Shown here: in pieces, positions 7,853 through 15,022 of the stretch
Position numbering within the stretch: the stretch's first letter is position 1
Layout: every line of letters begins with the position of its first letter
NCBI GenBank assembly: GCA_964409355.1
Contig: CAYPDC010000101.1
Span: 1 to 15,493 of the forward strand
Direction of reading: 5' to 3'
Origin: PCC-10605 sp964409355
Lineage (GTDB): Bacteria > Cyanobacteriota > Cyanobacteriia > Cyanobacteriales > Cyanobacteriaceae
DNA length: 15,493 bases
Notes under the pieces: model-generated
Told to the model about the DNA's origin: nothing
Database searches by the model: none
Seen by the model: only the letters and a program-made list of their open reading frames with translations
Position numbers and translations under genes: made by a program

Positions 7853-8422
7853 ATGACTAGAGACTCACAAATTACTCAATCTTTACCCCCTGCCATTCAG
7901 AAAGTGTCAAGGAATCTTCAATTGTGGGGATTTTGGAGTTTTTGGTTACAGTTAGTATTAGGGATTATTTCGGCTGTCACCCTTCTCTTTGCTACTCCTG
8001 CATTATTTGAAGCAAAAGAAAATACAAGTGGGATTCAGTTTGGTATTTTTTCAGCTTTTATCAGTGTCTTATTATTAACCGTTGCGATTGTTTTAGCTTT
8101 CCGTTATGGTAAAATTGGCAGGAAGATTGAAAATCGAGATCCTGCTTTACGTCCTAAAAAATCAGAAACCATACGCTTAATCAGAATTGGTTTAATTTTT
8201 AATTTAGTAGGGATGTTATTTGCAATTATTGGTGCTGAAACCTTAGTCGGATTGGCTTTAGCAAAATTGCTTACTCTAGCACCTCAATTAATTAGCCCCA
8301 ATCCGCAACAGTTTGTCAATTCCCTTGATTTATTGATTATTCAGGCGAATACTAATACTATTACCGCCCATTTTACTGGTATTGTCACCTCTTTAATTCT
8401 GCTCGATCGCATCAGCAATTAA
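7853..8422 (+). CDS. DUF3611 (Tic21/PIC1-like) membrane protein
   Basis: This 189-aa integral membrane protein has about four hydrophobic segments (residues about 30-52, 64-86, 111-135 and 160-180). The motif LQLWGFWSFWLQLVLGIIS near the N-terminus is typical of the DUF3611 family. Plant chloroplast Tic21/PIC1 belongs to this family and has been linked to both protein import and iron transport; the cyanobacterial homologues are best connected with iron uptake, but the substrate here is unproven. The reading frame could start at a TTG at 7739, but the first 38 codons have no family character. The ATG at 7853, preceded by AAAGG, gives the normal 180-205 aa length. tadA starts 11 bp after the stop, so the two are probably co-transcribed. 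Confidence 0.85.
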   Translation: MTRDSQITQSLPPAIQKVSRNLQLWGFWSFWLQLVLGIISAVTLLFATPALFEAKENTSGIQFGIFSAFISVLLLTVAIVLAFRYGKIGRKIENRDPALRPKKSETIRLIRIGLIFNLVGMLFAIIGAETLVGLALAKLLTLAPQLISPNPQQFVNSLDLLIIQANTNTITAHFTGIVTSLILLDRISN

Positions 8423-8433
8423 CTTAATTCCAT

Positions 8434-8904
8434 ATGATGGAAGAATTAGAAAATCATCAATATTGGATGAATAAGGCAATCATCTTAGCAAAAGAAGCAG
8501 GAGATAGAGGAGATATTCCCGTAGGGGCAATAATAGTCGATAATAACAATAATCTAATTGCCGAAGCTAGTAATCAAAAAGAATTATCCCAAAGTGCGAT
8601 CGCCCATGCCGAGATATTAGCCATAGAAAAAGCCCATCAAAAATTAGGCAAATGGCGGTTAGATAATTGTCGATTATACGTCACCCTCGAACCTTGTCCT
8701 ATGTGTATTGGAGCAATACTTCAAGCTCGAATTAAAACCCTTATCTATGGAGTTGACGACTTCAAAACAGGTGCAGTGCGTACTATTTTAAACATACCTG
8801 ATAGCGAAGTATCCAACCATCGTTTAGGAGTAATTGCAGGAATTAAAGCCTCAGCCTGTAGAGATTTACTGCAATCATGGTTTCAATTAGTGGTTAGAAA
8901 TTAG
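8434..8904 (+). CDS. tadA: tRNA-specific adenosine deaminase TadA
   Basis: This enzyme deaminates adenosine 34 (wobble) of tRNA-Arg(ACG) to inosine. The 156-aa protein has both zinc signatures of the cytidine/deoxycytidylate deaminase fold: HAE at 58-60, with H58 as zinc ligand and E60 as proton shuttle, and PCPMC at 87-91, with C88 and C91 as ligands. It also carries the TadA-type segments GDIPVGAIIV, LYVTLEPCPMCIGAI and KTGAVRTILN. The length is normal. Two adjacent ATGs (8434, 8437) could start it. It is probably translated from a transcript shared with the DUF3611 gene 11 bp upstream; the functional link between the two is not obvious. Confidence 0.95.
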   Translation: MMEELENHQYWMNKAIILAKEAGDRGDIPVGAIIVDNNNNLIAEASNQKELSQSAIAHAEILAIEKAHQKLGKWRLDNCRLYVTLEPCPMCIGAILQARIKTLIYGVDDFKTGAVRTILNIPDSEVSNHRLGVIAGIKASACRDLLQSWFQLVVRN

Positions 8905-8949
8905 AAGGAATTATTTATTATTTATTCTTTCTTTTTCTTTGAATTAACA

Positions 8950-8982
8950 TTGACACAAATCTATCCATTGATTATTATGGAT
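8950..8982 (+). promoter_or_regulatory. Near-consensus sigma70 promoter of the LysR gene with overlapping dyad
   Basis: TTGACA (8950-8955), a 17-bp spacer and TATTAT (8973-8978) form a near-perfect sigma70-type promoter ahead of the regulator gene. An inverted repeat ATCCAT (8963-8968)/ATGGAT (8977-8982) overlaps the -10 box. An outer ATTGAC/GTCAAT pair lies at 8949-8954 and 8991-8996. LysR regulators usually repress their own genes from such sites, so autoregulation is a fair inference. Confidence 0.65.
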
Positions 8983-9000
8983 TAATAAAGGTCAATAGAT

Positions 9001-9018
9001 AAGGAGTATAGATGATTG
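9001..9018 (+). promoter_or_regulatory. Ribosome-binding site serving an ATG and a TTG in different frames
   Basis: AAGGAG (9001-9006) is 5 nt before an ATG at 9012 and 9 nt before a TTG at 9016. The ATG frame stops after 13 codons; only the TTG frame continues into the LysR protein. Either TTG is the true start or a small indel has occurred at this junction. Confidence 0.5.
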
Positions 9019-9915
9019 ATACAAGCCACCCTACACCAGTTAAAAGTATTTGAAACCACCGCCAGACTAGGGAGTTTTACCAAAGCCGCCGAGGAATTAG
9101 AAATAACTCAACCGACTGTCTCTAGTCAGGTAAAGCAATTAACAAAAACCGTTGGTTTAGCTTTATTTGAGCAAATTGGCAAACAACTTTATCTCACCGA
9201 TGCAGGAAAAGAGTTATTAAAAACCTGTCAAGAAGTATTTTCCGAGTTAGAAAACTTTGAGATGAAGGTAGCGGATTTAAAAGGGACAAAAGAAGGTAAA
9301 CTGCGTTTATCAGTGATAACTACTGCTACTTATTTTATGCCCCGTATTTTAGGTGCTTTTTGTCAACTATATCCTAACATAGACGTTGCCTTGCAAGTAA
9401 CCAATCACGAGCAGATGCAACAGAGAATGAATAACAATCAAGATGATTTATATATTCTCAGTCAACCGCCAGAGGATATGGATTTAAAAAGCCAACCTTT
9501 CATCGACAATCCTTTGGTAATGATAGCAAGGAAAGATCATCCTTTAGCTAATCGTCAAAATATTCCCTTAGAGGATTTACAATCCTATCCTTTTATTATG
9601 CGTGAATCTGGCTCTGGTACTCGTAAAGCCGTGCAAAATTTATTTAAAGAACATAATATTAATGTTAAAGTCAGATTGGAATTAGGTAGTAATGAGGCGA
9701 TTAAACAGGCGATTTTAGGAAATTTAGGCATTTCCGTTTTGTCTAAACATACCCTCACTACTGCTTGTCATGAGGATTTAACTATTTTAGAAGTCCAACA
9801 TTTTCCCATTTCTCGGCACTGGTATATTAATCATTTAAGCGGTAAACAATTATCGGTTATTGCTCAAACTTTTCTCGATTTTCTCTTAGATAGAACCCAA
9901 CTTATGGAAGTTTAA
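9016..9915 (+). CDS. cmpR: LysR-family regulator, CmpR-like (inorganic carbon control)
   Basis: This is a 299-aa LysR-type regulator. The N-terminal winged helix-turn-helix (residues 4-63) carries GSFTKAAEELEITQPTVSSQVKQL. The co-inducer domain carries LRLSVITTATYFMPRILGAFCQLYP, FIMRESGSGTR and LELGSNEAIKQAI. The overall pattern, with ...HQLKVFE... and DDLYILSQPP, matches CmpR better than the RbcR branch as I remember them. CmpR-type proteins activate low-CO2 genes such as the bicarbonate transporter operon, sensing photorespiratory or Calvin-cycle metabolites. Its place just upstream of, and co-directional with, a CO2-uptake ndhF fits that. The start is TTG at 9016. The exact subgroup (CmpR versus CcmR/NdhR) is an inference. 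Confidence 0.75.
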   Translation: MIQATLHQLKVFETTARLGSFTKAAEELEITQPTVSSQVKQLTKTVGLALFEQIGKQLYLTDAGKELLKTCQEVFSELENFEMKVADLKGTKEGKLRLSVITTATYFMPRILGAFCQLYPNIDVALQVTNHEQMQQRMNNNQDDLYILSQPPEDMDLKSQPFIDNPLVMIARKDHPLANRQNIPLEDLQSYPFIMRESGSGTRKAVQNLFKEHNINVKVRLELGSNEAIKQAILGNLGISVLSKHTLTTACHEDLTILEVQHFPISRHWYINHLSGKQLSVIAQTFLDFLLDRTQLMEV

Positions 9916-9953
9916 TAGTTTATTATATAAAGATAACTTACGGAGTTTTAATT

Positions 9954-10043
9954 ATGAGTTTAAATACATTTCAAAATAAAATAAATGAAAACAATAACAT
10001 CGGTATTCCTGCGGAAGAAGTTTATAAAAAATTAAATCTTTAA
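9954..10043 (+). pseudogene. Small ORF, possible antitoxin remnant
   Basis: A 29-codon frame begins at ATG 9954 after a good CGGAG ribosome-binding site and reads MSLNTFQNKINENNN, then IPAEEVYKKLNL before the stop. It runs directly into the RelE-like toxin fragment that follows in another frame. A short N-terminal piece ahead of a toxin fragment suggests the start of a type II antitoxin whose 3' part was deleted. I do not recognise the family with certainty. Confidence 0.4.
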
Positions 10044-10168
10044 CTGGTGAATGGAGCAATTTTTATAAACTAAGGGTTGGAGACTATCGAGTCATTTACT
10101 ATTTTGATGTCTCAGATAAAATAATTTTTATCATCAAAATTGGACATCGGAGGGAAATTTATGATTAA
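10028..10168 (+). pseudogene. RelE/ParE-family toxin remnant (C-terminal half)
   Basis: This frame translates as ...LTGEWSNFYKLRVGDYRVIYYF..., then IIKIGHRREIYD and a stop. That is the C-terminal half of RelE-superfamily toxins: the LxGxxxxxxKLRVGDYRVIY strand block and the terminal IGHRREIY. The N-terminal half and a start codon are missing, and a stop lies just upstream in frame, so the gene is dead. RelE toxins are ribosome-dependent mRNA endonucleases. The fragment fills most of the 318-bp gap between the LysR gene and ndhF; the remaining approximately 65 bp before ndhF are AT-rich leader without a recognisable promoter. Confidence 0.65.
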
Positions 10169-10233
10169 TTATAAATATTCGCTCATAAAATTTTAATCAT
10201 ACATATTTGCCGTAATAAAATTATCTTAAAACC

Positions 10234-12051
10234 ATGAATTTTTTTAGTGAAACCATTTGGTTTATACCCTGCTATACCTTGATTGGGGGGTTAATTGCTC
10301 TATTGTGGTCGCCCGGTATCATTCGCAATACGGGATCCCGCCCTGCTGGATACATTAACATAGTTATGACTTCCCTTGCTTTTATCCATAGTGTCATTGC
10401 TTTATATCAAATTTGGGAATTACCTGCGAAAGAGTTAAGGTTTACATGGCTAGAAGCTACAGGGGTTAATATCTCCTTTGATTTACAGATTTCTCCTGTG
10501 AGTGTAGGTGCTTTGGCTTTGATTACAGGCTTAAATGTCTTGTCTCAATTATATGCCGTCGGTTATCTGGAGATGGATTGGGGATGGGCAAGATTTTACG
10601 CACTGATGGGCTTTTTTGAAGCAGGGATGTGTGGTTTAGTCTTGTGTAATTCCCTTTTCTTTAGTTATGTCTATCTGGAAATTCTTACTTTAGGCACATA
10701 TTTATTAGTTGGTTTCTGGTTTGCACAACCTTTAGTAGTGTCTGGTGCGAGGGATGCTTTTTGGACGAAACGGGTAGGTGATATTCTGTTATTAATGGGG
10801 GTAATAGCCATTTATCCCTTTTCTAACACTTGGAATTATAATTATTTGGCATTTTGGGCGGGAAATTCCCCTATAGATCAAAATATCGCCAATTTACTCT
10901 GTCTTGCTTTAATTGCAGGTCCGATCGCAAAATGTGCGCAAATTCCGTTACAATTATGGTTAGATGAGGCCATGGAAGGTCCTTTACCTGCTTCTATCCT
11001 CCGTAATGCTATAGTGGTTACAGTGGGGGCGTATGTCATTATTCAGTTACAACCAGTTTTGGCGATGTCTCTTGTTGTCTCAGAAATTTTAGTCATTGTC
11101 GGGGTAGTTACTGCTATTTTAGCTAGTTTGATTTCCATTGCCCAAGTGGACATTAAACGGGCGTTATCTTACATTGTAAGTGCTTACATGGGATTAGTGT
11201 TTATCGCTGTCGGCACAAATCATGAGGAAACAGCATTAGTTTTGATTGCGGTATATGCGGTAGCAATGGCGTTGCTGTATATGAGTATCGGCACGATTGT
11301 GATTAGCAATATCACCCAAGATATAACTCAATTAGGGGGATTATGGCAAAGGCGCCCGTTAGCGGGTATTGCTTTTTTAGTGGGTAGTTTTGGCTTGGTG
11401 GCTTTTCCCCCCCTCGGCGGTTTCTGGATTTTACCTGAATTGGGTTATGATTTTTTCTCATCTCAGTCTTGGTTAACGGTTGTTTTGCTGGTGGTTAATG
11501 CTATTATTGCATTTTCGCTGTTACGCACTTTTTGTTTAATATTTGTCGGTGAAACTAAACCAATGACGGTGCGATCGCCCGAAGTTTTATGGGCAATGGT
11601 ATTACCGATGATGATTTTAACGGGGGTAACATTACATTTACCTTTAGTTTTAGCTCAATTTAAGTTAATTAATTTTGAAGGAAATTTAAACACTTTCTTT
11701 AGTTTATCCACTGGGATTGGGGTGGTATTAGCTATGTTAATTTATGGTAAAAAATCAGGAGATAAAACTATTACCATAGTGCCTGAATTTATCCGTAATT
11801 TCTTTGCCAATGATCTCTATATTCAAGACATTTATAAAGTTACTATTGTGGGCTTAGTAAATGTTACCGCAAAATTAGCTTATTGGTTTGATAAATATAT
11901 AGTCGATGGTGTGGTTAACTTAGTGGGGTTAAGTACCATTTTTGGCGGACAAGCCTTAAAATATAGCACATCTGGACAATCCCAACTGTATATTTTTTCG
12001 ATACTTTTAGGCTTAATATTTATCAGCATTATTTTTGGCTTAACTCAATAA
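10234..12051 (+). CDS. ndhF: NDH-1 subunit F, CO2-uptake type (NdhF3/NdhF4 class)
   Basis: This is a membrane subunit of the cyanobacterial NDH-1MS complex, which couples plastoquinone reduction and proton pumping to CO2 hydration at the thylakoid. The 605-aa protein has many transmembrane helices and the antiporter-like pattern. It carries WSPGIIRNTGSRPAGY near the N-terminus, DWGWARFYALMGFFEAGM (115-132), YLEI with the key Glu149, and TKRVGD. It also has AKCAQIPLQLWLDEAMEGP with Lys233. The usual LIHAATM after this lysine helix is replaced by ILRNAIV, and the protein is shorter than NdhF1 (about 670 aa). Both features mark the NdhF3/F4 branch. No cup gene follows in the window and a CmpR-like gene precedes, an arrangement reminiscent of the constitutive ndhF4-ndhD4 locus of Synechocystis, so F4 is my preference, not a proof. 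Confidence 0.9.
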   Translation: MNFFSETIWFIPCYTLIGGLIALLWSPGIIRNTGSRPAGYINIVMTSLAFIHSVIALYQIWELPAKELRFTWLEATGVNISFDLQISPVSVGALALITGLNVLSQLYAVGYLEMDWGWARFYALMGFFEAGMCGLVLCNSLFFSYVYLEILTLGTYLLVGFWFAQPLVVSGARDAFWTKRVGDILLLMGVIAIYPFSNTWNYNYLAFWAGNSPIDQNIANLLCLALIAGPIAKCAQIPLQLWLDEAMEGPLPASILRNAIVVTVGAYVIIQLQPVLAMSLVVSEILVIVGVVTAILASLISIAQVDIKRALSYIVSAYMGLVFIAVGTNHEETALVLIAVYAVAMALLYMSIGTIVISNITQDITQLGGLWQRRPLAGIAFLVGSFGLVAFPPLGGFWILPELGYDFFSSQSWLTVVLLVVNAIIAFSLLRTFCLIFVGETKPMTVRSPEVLWAMVLPMMILTGVTLHLPLVLAQFKLINFEGNLNTFFSLSTGIGVVLAMLIYGKKSGDKTITIVPEFIRNFFANDLYIQDIYKVTIVGLVNVTAKLAYWFDKYIVDGVVNLVGLSTIFGGQALKYSTSGQSQLYIFSILLGLIFISIIFGLTQ

Positions 12052-12121
12052 AAAAATAAATGAGCAGGTTAATTAAACTCTGATGTATCATTCAAGGGTA
12101 AATTCTAATCATATAATAACC

Positions 12122-12603
12122 ATGAAAAATATAGAGTTTTCTCGCAGAAATTGGTTACAACTAAGGGCATTGAGTTTAGTTTCGGCTGGTTTTGCTACGG
12201 CAATAACTAAGGGAAATACCCAAGAAAGTATTGATAAAAATAATTTTACTCCCGATGAAGCATCACAGGCTTTAATAGAGGGAAATGAGCGTTTTATTAA
12301 TGATCAAATTACTAATAATAATCGTTCATTAACTCGTATAAAAGAGGTATCACAGGGGCAAACTCCCTTCGCAATTTTATGGGGAAAATTCAATCAATTT
12401 TAGATGCCATAAAACCTGCTTTTAATACTCTCAATCCAGAGGAATAGCAAGACTTAACTACTGCCATAAAAGCCAACGTCAAATTTCAAGTACAAATTTT
12501 GAAAAAATCTTCTATTATAACCCAATTAATCGAAGATAATAAATTAAAAATTGTCGGCGGTTATTATGACTTAAATACAGCAAAAGTGAATTTATTAACC
12601 TAA
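12122..12603 (+). pseudogene. Broken Tat-exported beta-carbonic anhydrase (EcaB-like)
   Basis: The N-terminal part (from ATG 12122; an in-frame ATG at 12083 is less likely) has a twin-arginine signal, SRRNWLQL plus a hydrophobic run. It continues with TPDEASQALIEGNERFINDQ and QTPFAIL, the start of beta-class carbonic anhydrases. At about 12375 the gene shifts frame. The other frame continues with GKIQSILDAIKPAF, then NVKFQVQILKKSSIITQLI and KLKIVGGYYDLNTAKVNLL to the stop at 12601, which is the C-terminal end of the same family. The segment with the zinc ligands (CxDSR and HxxC) is missing, roughly 70-90 residues, and a TAG interrupts the C-terminal frame at 12445. The gene therefore cannot make an active enzyme. 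It lies between ndhF and ndhD of a CO2-uptake NDH-1. Confidence 0.85.
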
Positions 12604-12726
12604 ATTGTTAATGGGTTTGGAATCGTTAACCGCTTTGCAATAAATTGACAAAGCTAATAGATAACGTTCAATAAATTGAACTAATAAAGGCTCTATTAAT
12701 TTATCATAACTACTGTCATCAAATCT
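12595..12726 (-). pseudogene. Unidentified C-terminal coding remnant
   Basis: On the minus strand an open frame reads RFDDSSYDKLIEPLLVQFIE, then RYLLALSIYCKAVNDSKP and INNLG before a stop at 12595-12597. The composition and amphipathic pattern look like real protein sequence rather than chance. There is no start codon, and the frame runs upstream only into the 16-bp palindrome at 12735. I do not recognise the family. It overlaps the last 9 bp of the carbonic anhydrase remnant, tail to tail, which suggests that a formerly convergent gene was lost here. Confidence 0.4.
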
Positions 12727-12734
12727 TAATAAAA

Positions 12735-12750
12735 AGAGGGTTAACCCTCT
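12735..12750. repeat. 16-bp perfect palindrome AGAGGGTTAACCCTCT
   Basis: A perfect palindrome 37 bp before ndhD. On the minus strand it is followed by TTTTT, so it could act as a terminator in that direction and shield the ndhD leader. It may instead be an operator or a dispersed palindromic repeat. No other distinct signal is seen in the gap 12604-12786 apart from the minus-strand remnant. Confidence 0.5.
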
Positions 12751-12786
12751 CTATATATACTCAATAAATCAAAATTTAAAACTTTT

Positions 12787-14253
12787 ATGATGATTAATTT
12801 ACTTTTAATTTTACCCATTATAGGGGCGATAATAATTGCTATTTTACCCTCTGAAAAAGAAAGTAATCTTTCTAAAAATATCGCTATCATCACAGGTGCG
12901 ATCGCACTGGTAATAAGTATCATAATCGCCCGAAATTTCGACTATCAAGCTACAGGTTTACAACAACAATTATCCTTAGAATGGTTGCCCTTTGTTGGGT
13001 TAAATTATACTGTGGGGATAGATGGTTTATCGTTACCCTTAATTATCCTTAATTGTTTAGTTGTCACTCTCTCATTTTATAATGGAGAATTAGACAGCAA
13101 AACTCTTGAGAAACCGAAACTCTATTTCATTCTAATTCTACTGTTAACTACCTGTGTTAATGGGGCATTAATCGCTCAAAACTTGTTACTATTTTTCATC
13201 TTTTATGAAATTAAATTAGTGCCAATTTATCTCTTAATTTCTATCTGGGGGAGAGATAATCGAAACTACGCCGCCATTAAGTATTTGCTCTATACTGCCT
13301 TTTCTGGTATCTTCCTTTTAACTGGTTTCTTAGGTTTAAACTTCCTTACAGAAGCCAATAGTTTTGACATTGAGATGATTTCTAGTAGTATCCTACCTCA
13401 AGCCAAACAAATACTTTTACTTCTCGCTATTGTCATTAGTTTTGCTATCAAAATCCCTATTTTTCCCTTTCATACATGGCTACCAGATGCCTATACGGAA
13501 TCATCAACTCCCTTATCAATACTGTTAAGTAGTGTTATCTCAAAATTAGGCACTTATGGCTTAATCCGCTTTGGCTTACAAATATTTCCTGATGTTTGGG
13601 GGGATATATCGCCTTATTTAGCTATTTTAGCGGTAATTAGTGCTATTTATGGCTCATTAGTGGCTATTTCCCAAACTGACATAAAAAAAATGGTGTCTTA
13701 TGCCTCTTTAGCGCACATCAATTTTGTAGTATTGGCTACGGCGGCGGGTACATCTTTAAGTATATTAGGGGCGATTACTCAAATGTTTGCCCATGGTTTA
13801 ATTGTGGCTTTATTATTCCACTTAGTGGGCATTATTGAGGAAAAAACAGGCACAAGGGAATTGTCGGAGTTACACGGCTTAATGAATCCCTATCGAGGCT
13901 TACCTTTTATCGGTGGTTTAATGGTGATGGCAGTGATGGCTAGTGCAGGAATACCGGGTATGATTGGTTTTATCGGTGAATTTCTCTCTTTTCAGGGTAG
14001 TTTTAGCGTTTATCCTATTTATACTTTGCTTTGCTTGGTTGCAACGGGTTTAACGGCGGTTTACTTTGTTATTCTTCTCAATCGTGTCTTTTTTGGCAGA
14101 ATGGAGAATAAAACGGGTTATTTACCAAAAGTAGCGGATTATGAGCGTTTACCCGCTTTTATCCTCGCTGTAGCTATTACTTTCTTCGGCTTACAACCTT
14201 CCTTCTTAACTAATCTTAGCTTAACTACAAGCGGTGCGATCTCACTCTTTTAA
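12787..14253 (+). CDS. ndhD: NDH-1 subunit D, CO2-uptake type (NdhD3/NdhD4 class)
   Basis: This 488-aa proton-pumping membrane subunit (NuoM homologue) of NDH-1 partners NdhF in the CO2-uptake complex. About 13-14 hydrophobic helices are visible. The channel residues are present: Glu141 in FFIFYEIKLVPIYLL, Lys222 in SFAIKIPIFPFHTWLPDAYTE, and Lys253 in SSVISKLGTYGLI. The discontinuous-helix motif FAHGLIVALLFHLVG is also there. The segment GLNYTVGIDGLSLPLI is the usual NdhD entry motif. The length is below that of NdhD1 (about 520-530 aa) and the partner is a CO2-type NdhF, so I assign the NdhD3/D4 class. Two ATGs (12787, 12790) are possible starts. It is separated from ndhF by 735 bp of gene debris and may need its own promoter; TATATATAC lies about 30 bp upstream. 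Confidence 0.9.
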   Translation: MMINLLLILPIIGAIIIAILPSEKESNLSKNIAIITGAIALVISIIIARNFDYQATGLQQQLSLEWLPFVGLNYTVGIDGLSLPLIILNCLVVTLSFYNGELDSKTLEKPKLYFILILLLTTCVNGALIAQNLLLFFIFYEIKLVPIYLLISIWGRDNRNYAAIKYLLYTAFSGIFLLTGFLGLNFLTEANSFDIEMISSSILPQAKQILLLLAIVISFAIKIPIFPFHTWLPDAYTESSTPLSILLSSVISKLGTYGLIRFGLQIFPDVWGDISPYLAILAVISAIYGSLVAISQTDIKKMVSYASLAHINFVVLATAAGTSLSILGAITQMFAHGLIVALLFHLVGIIEEKTGTRELSELHGLMNPYRGLPFIGGLMVMAVMASAGIPGMIGFIGEFLSFQGSFSVYPIYTLLCLVATGLTAVYFVILLNRVFFGRMENKTGYLPKVADYERLPAFILAVAITFFGLQPSFLTNLSLTTSGAISLF

Positions 14254-14267
14254 AATTGAGTTTGTCG

Positions 14268-14284
14268 GGTGGGTAATGCCCACC
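14268..14284. repeat. GGTGGG-TAATG-CCCACC hairpin after ndhD
   Basis: A 6-bp GC-rich stem with a 5-nt loop lies 15 bp after the ndhD stop. It has no T run, so it is a poor terminator. The sequence resembles a common cyanobacterial intergenic repeat (TCGGGTGGGxxxTGCCCACC). Confidence 0.5.
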
Positions 14285-14308
14285 AAATATAGATAGTAAA
14301 AGGGCATA

Positions 14309-14980
14309 ATGATGGAAATTATAGCTAATTTTGATGAACCATGGAAAGAGGCGATCGCCTCTTATTTTGACTATTTTTTAGACTACTTTTTCCCTGAAGT
14401 TTATCAATTAGTAGATTGGCAGAAAAAACCTGTTTCTTTAGAGCAAGAATTACAGAAAATAACCGCCGATTCAGAAGACACAAAACGTGCGGTGGATAAA
14501 CTATTTAAAGTATGGCTAAAAGACGAATCAGAAATTTGGGTATTAGTACATATAGAAGTGCAAAGCCAATCAAAAAAAGACTTTGCCCAAAGAATGTACA
14601 TTTATAATTATCGAGCCTTTGATTTGTATAGAAAACCGGTGATTAGTTTAGCAATCTTAGGAGATGAAAACCAAACATGGCGGCCAGATAACTATAGTTA
14701 TAATTTAGGTGGTTGTCAAGTAAACTTATCATTTCCCACGGTAAAATTATTGGATTATGAATCAAAATGGCAAGAATTAGAAGCAGAAAAAAATCCCTTT
14801 GCTATAATGATAATGGCTCACTTAAAAACGAAAGCCACGGTGAGTAATTTAACAGAAAGAGAGCAATGGAAATGGATATTTTTACGCTCTCTTTATGAAA
14901 AGGGATATGAGAAAAAAGACATCGTTAAATTCTTAAAATTTGTGGATTTAATGATGACATTACCAAAACAGTTACAATGA
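14309..14980 (+). CDS. Rpn-family PD-(D/E)XK nuclease/putative transposase, N-terminal part
   Basis: This 223-aa product is the nuclease part of an Rpn-type protein (recombination-promoting nuclease; DUF4351-associated in cyanobacteria). The core is VDKLFKVWLKDESEIWVLVH, then HIEVQSQSKKDFAQRMYIYN. The E-V-Q motif is the family form of the PD-(D/E)XK catalytic E-x-K/Q. Conserved RMYIYNYRAFDLY, ISLAILGD and the W-x-x-L-E tail region follow. Family members in cyanobacteria are about 300-320 aa. Here a TGA stops the frame at 14978-14980, but the same frame continues after it into the C-terminal domain at 15023, so this is one gene broken (or deliberately split) by a nonsense codon. The start is ATG 14309 or 14312, with AAAGGG upstream. 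A near-identical copy of its first 102 bp lies at 15275. Confidence 0.8.
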   Translation: MMEIIANFDEPWKEAIASYFDYFLDYFFPEVYQLVDWQKKPVSLEQELQKITADSEDTKRAVDKLFKVWLKDESEIWVLVHIEVQSQSKKDFAQRMYIYNYRAFDLYRKPVISLAILGDENQTWRPDNYSYNLGGCQVNLSFPTVKLLDYESKWQELEAEKNPFAIMIMAHLKTKATVSNLTEREQWKWIFLRSLYEKGYEKKDIVKFLKFVDLMMTLPKQLQ

Positions 14981-15008
14981 AGTTTAAAATTAAAAATCAA
15001 ACAATATG

Positions 15009-15014
15009 AGGAGG
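15009..15014 (+). promoter_or_regulatory. Strong internal ribosome-binding site AGGAGG
   Basis: A full AGGAGG lies 8 nt before the ATG at 15023, inside what would be the continuous reading frame of the Rpn-type gene. It is the strongest Shine-Dalgarno match noticed in the window and decides the start of the C-terminal product. Confidence 0.7.
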
Positions 15015-15022
15015 AAAATAAA

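Noticed and set aside
12083..12403. Intact 106-aa exported protein between ndhF and ndhD
   Set aside because: The sequence ends exactly where beta-carbonic anhydrase should reach its active site, and the remainder of that family continues in another frame, so this is a pseudogene rather than a small gene.
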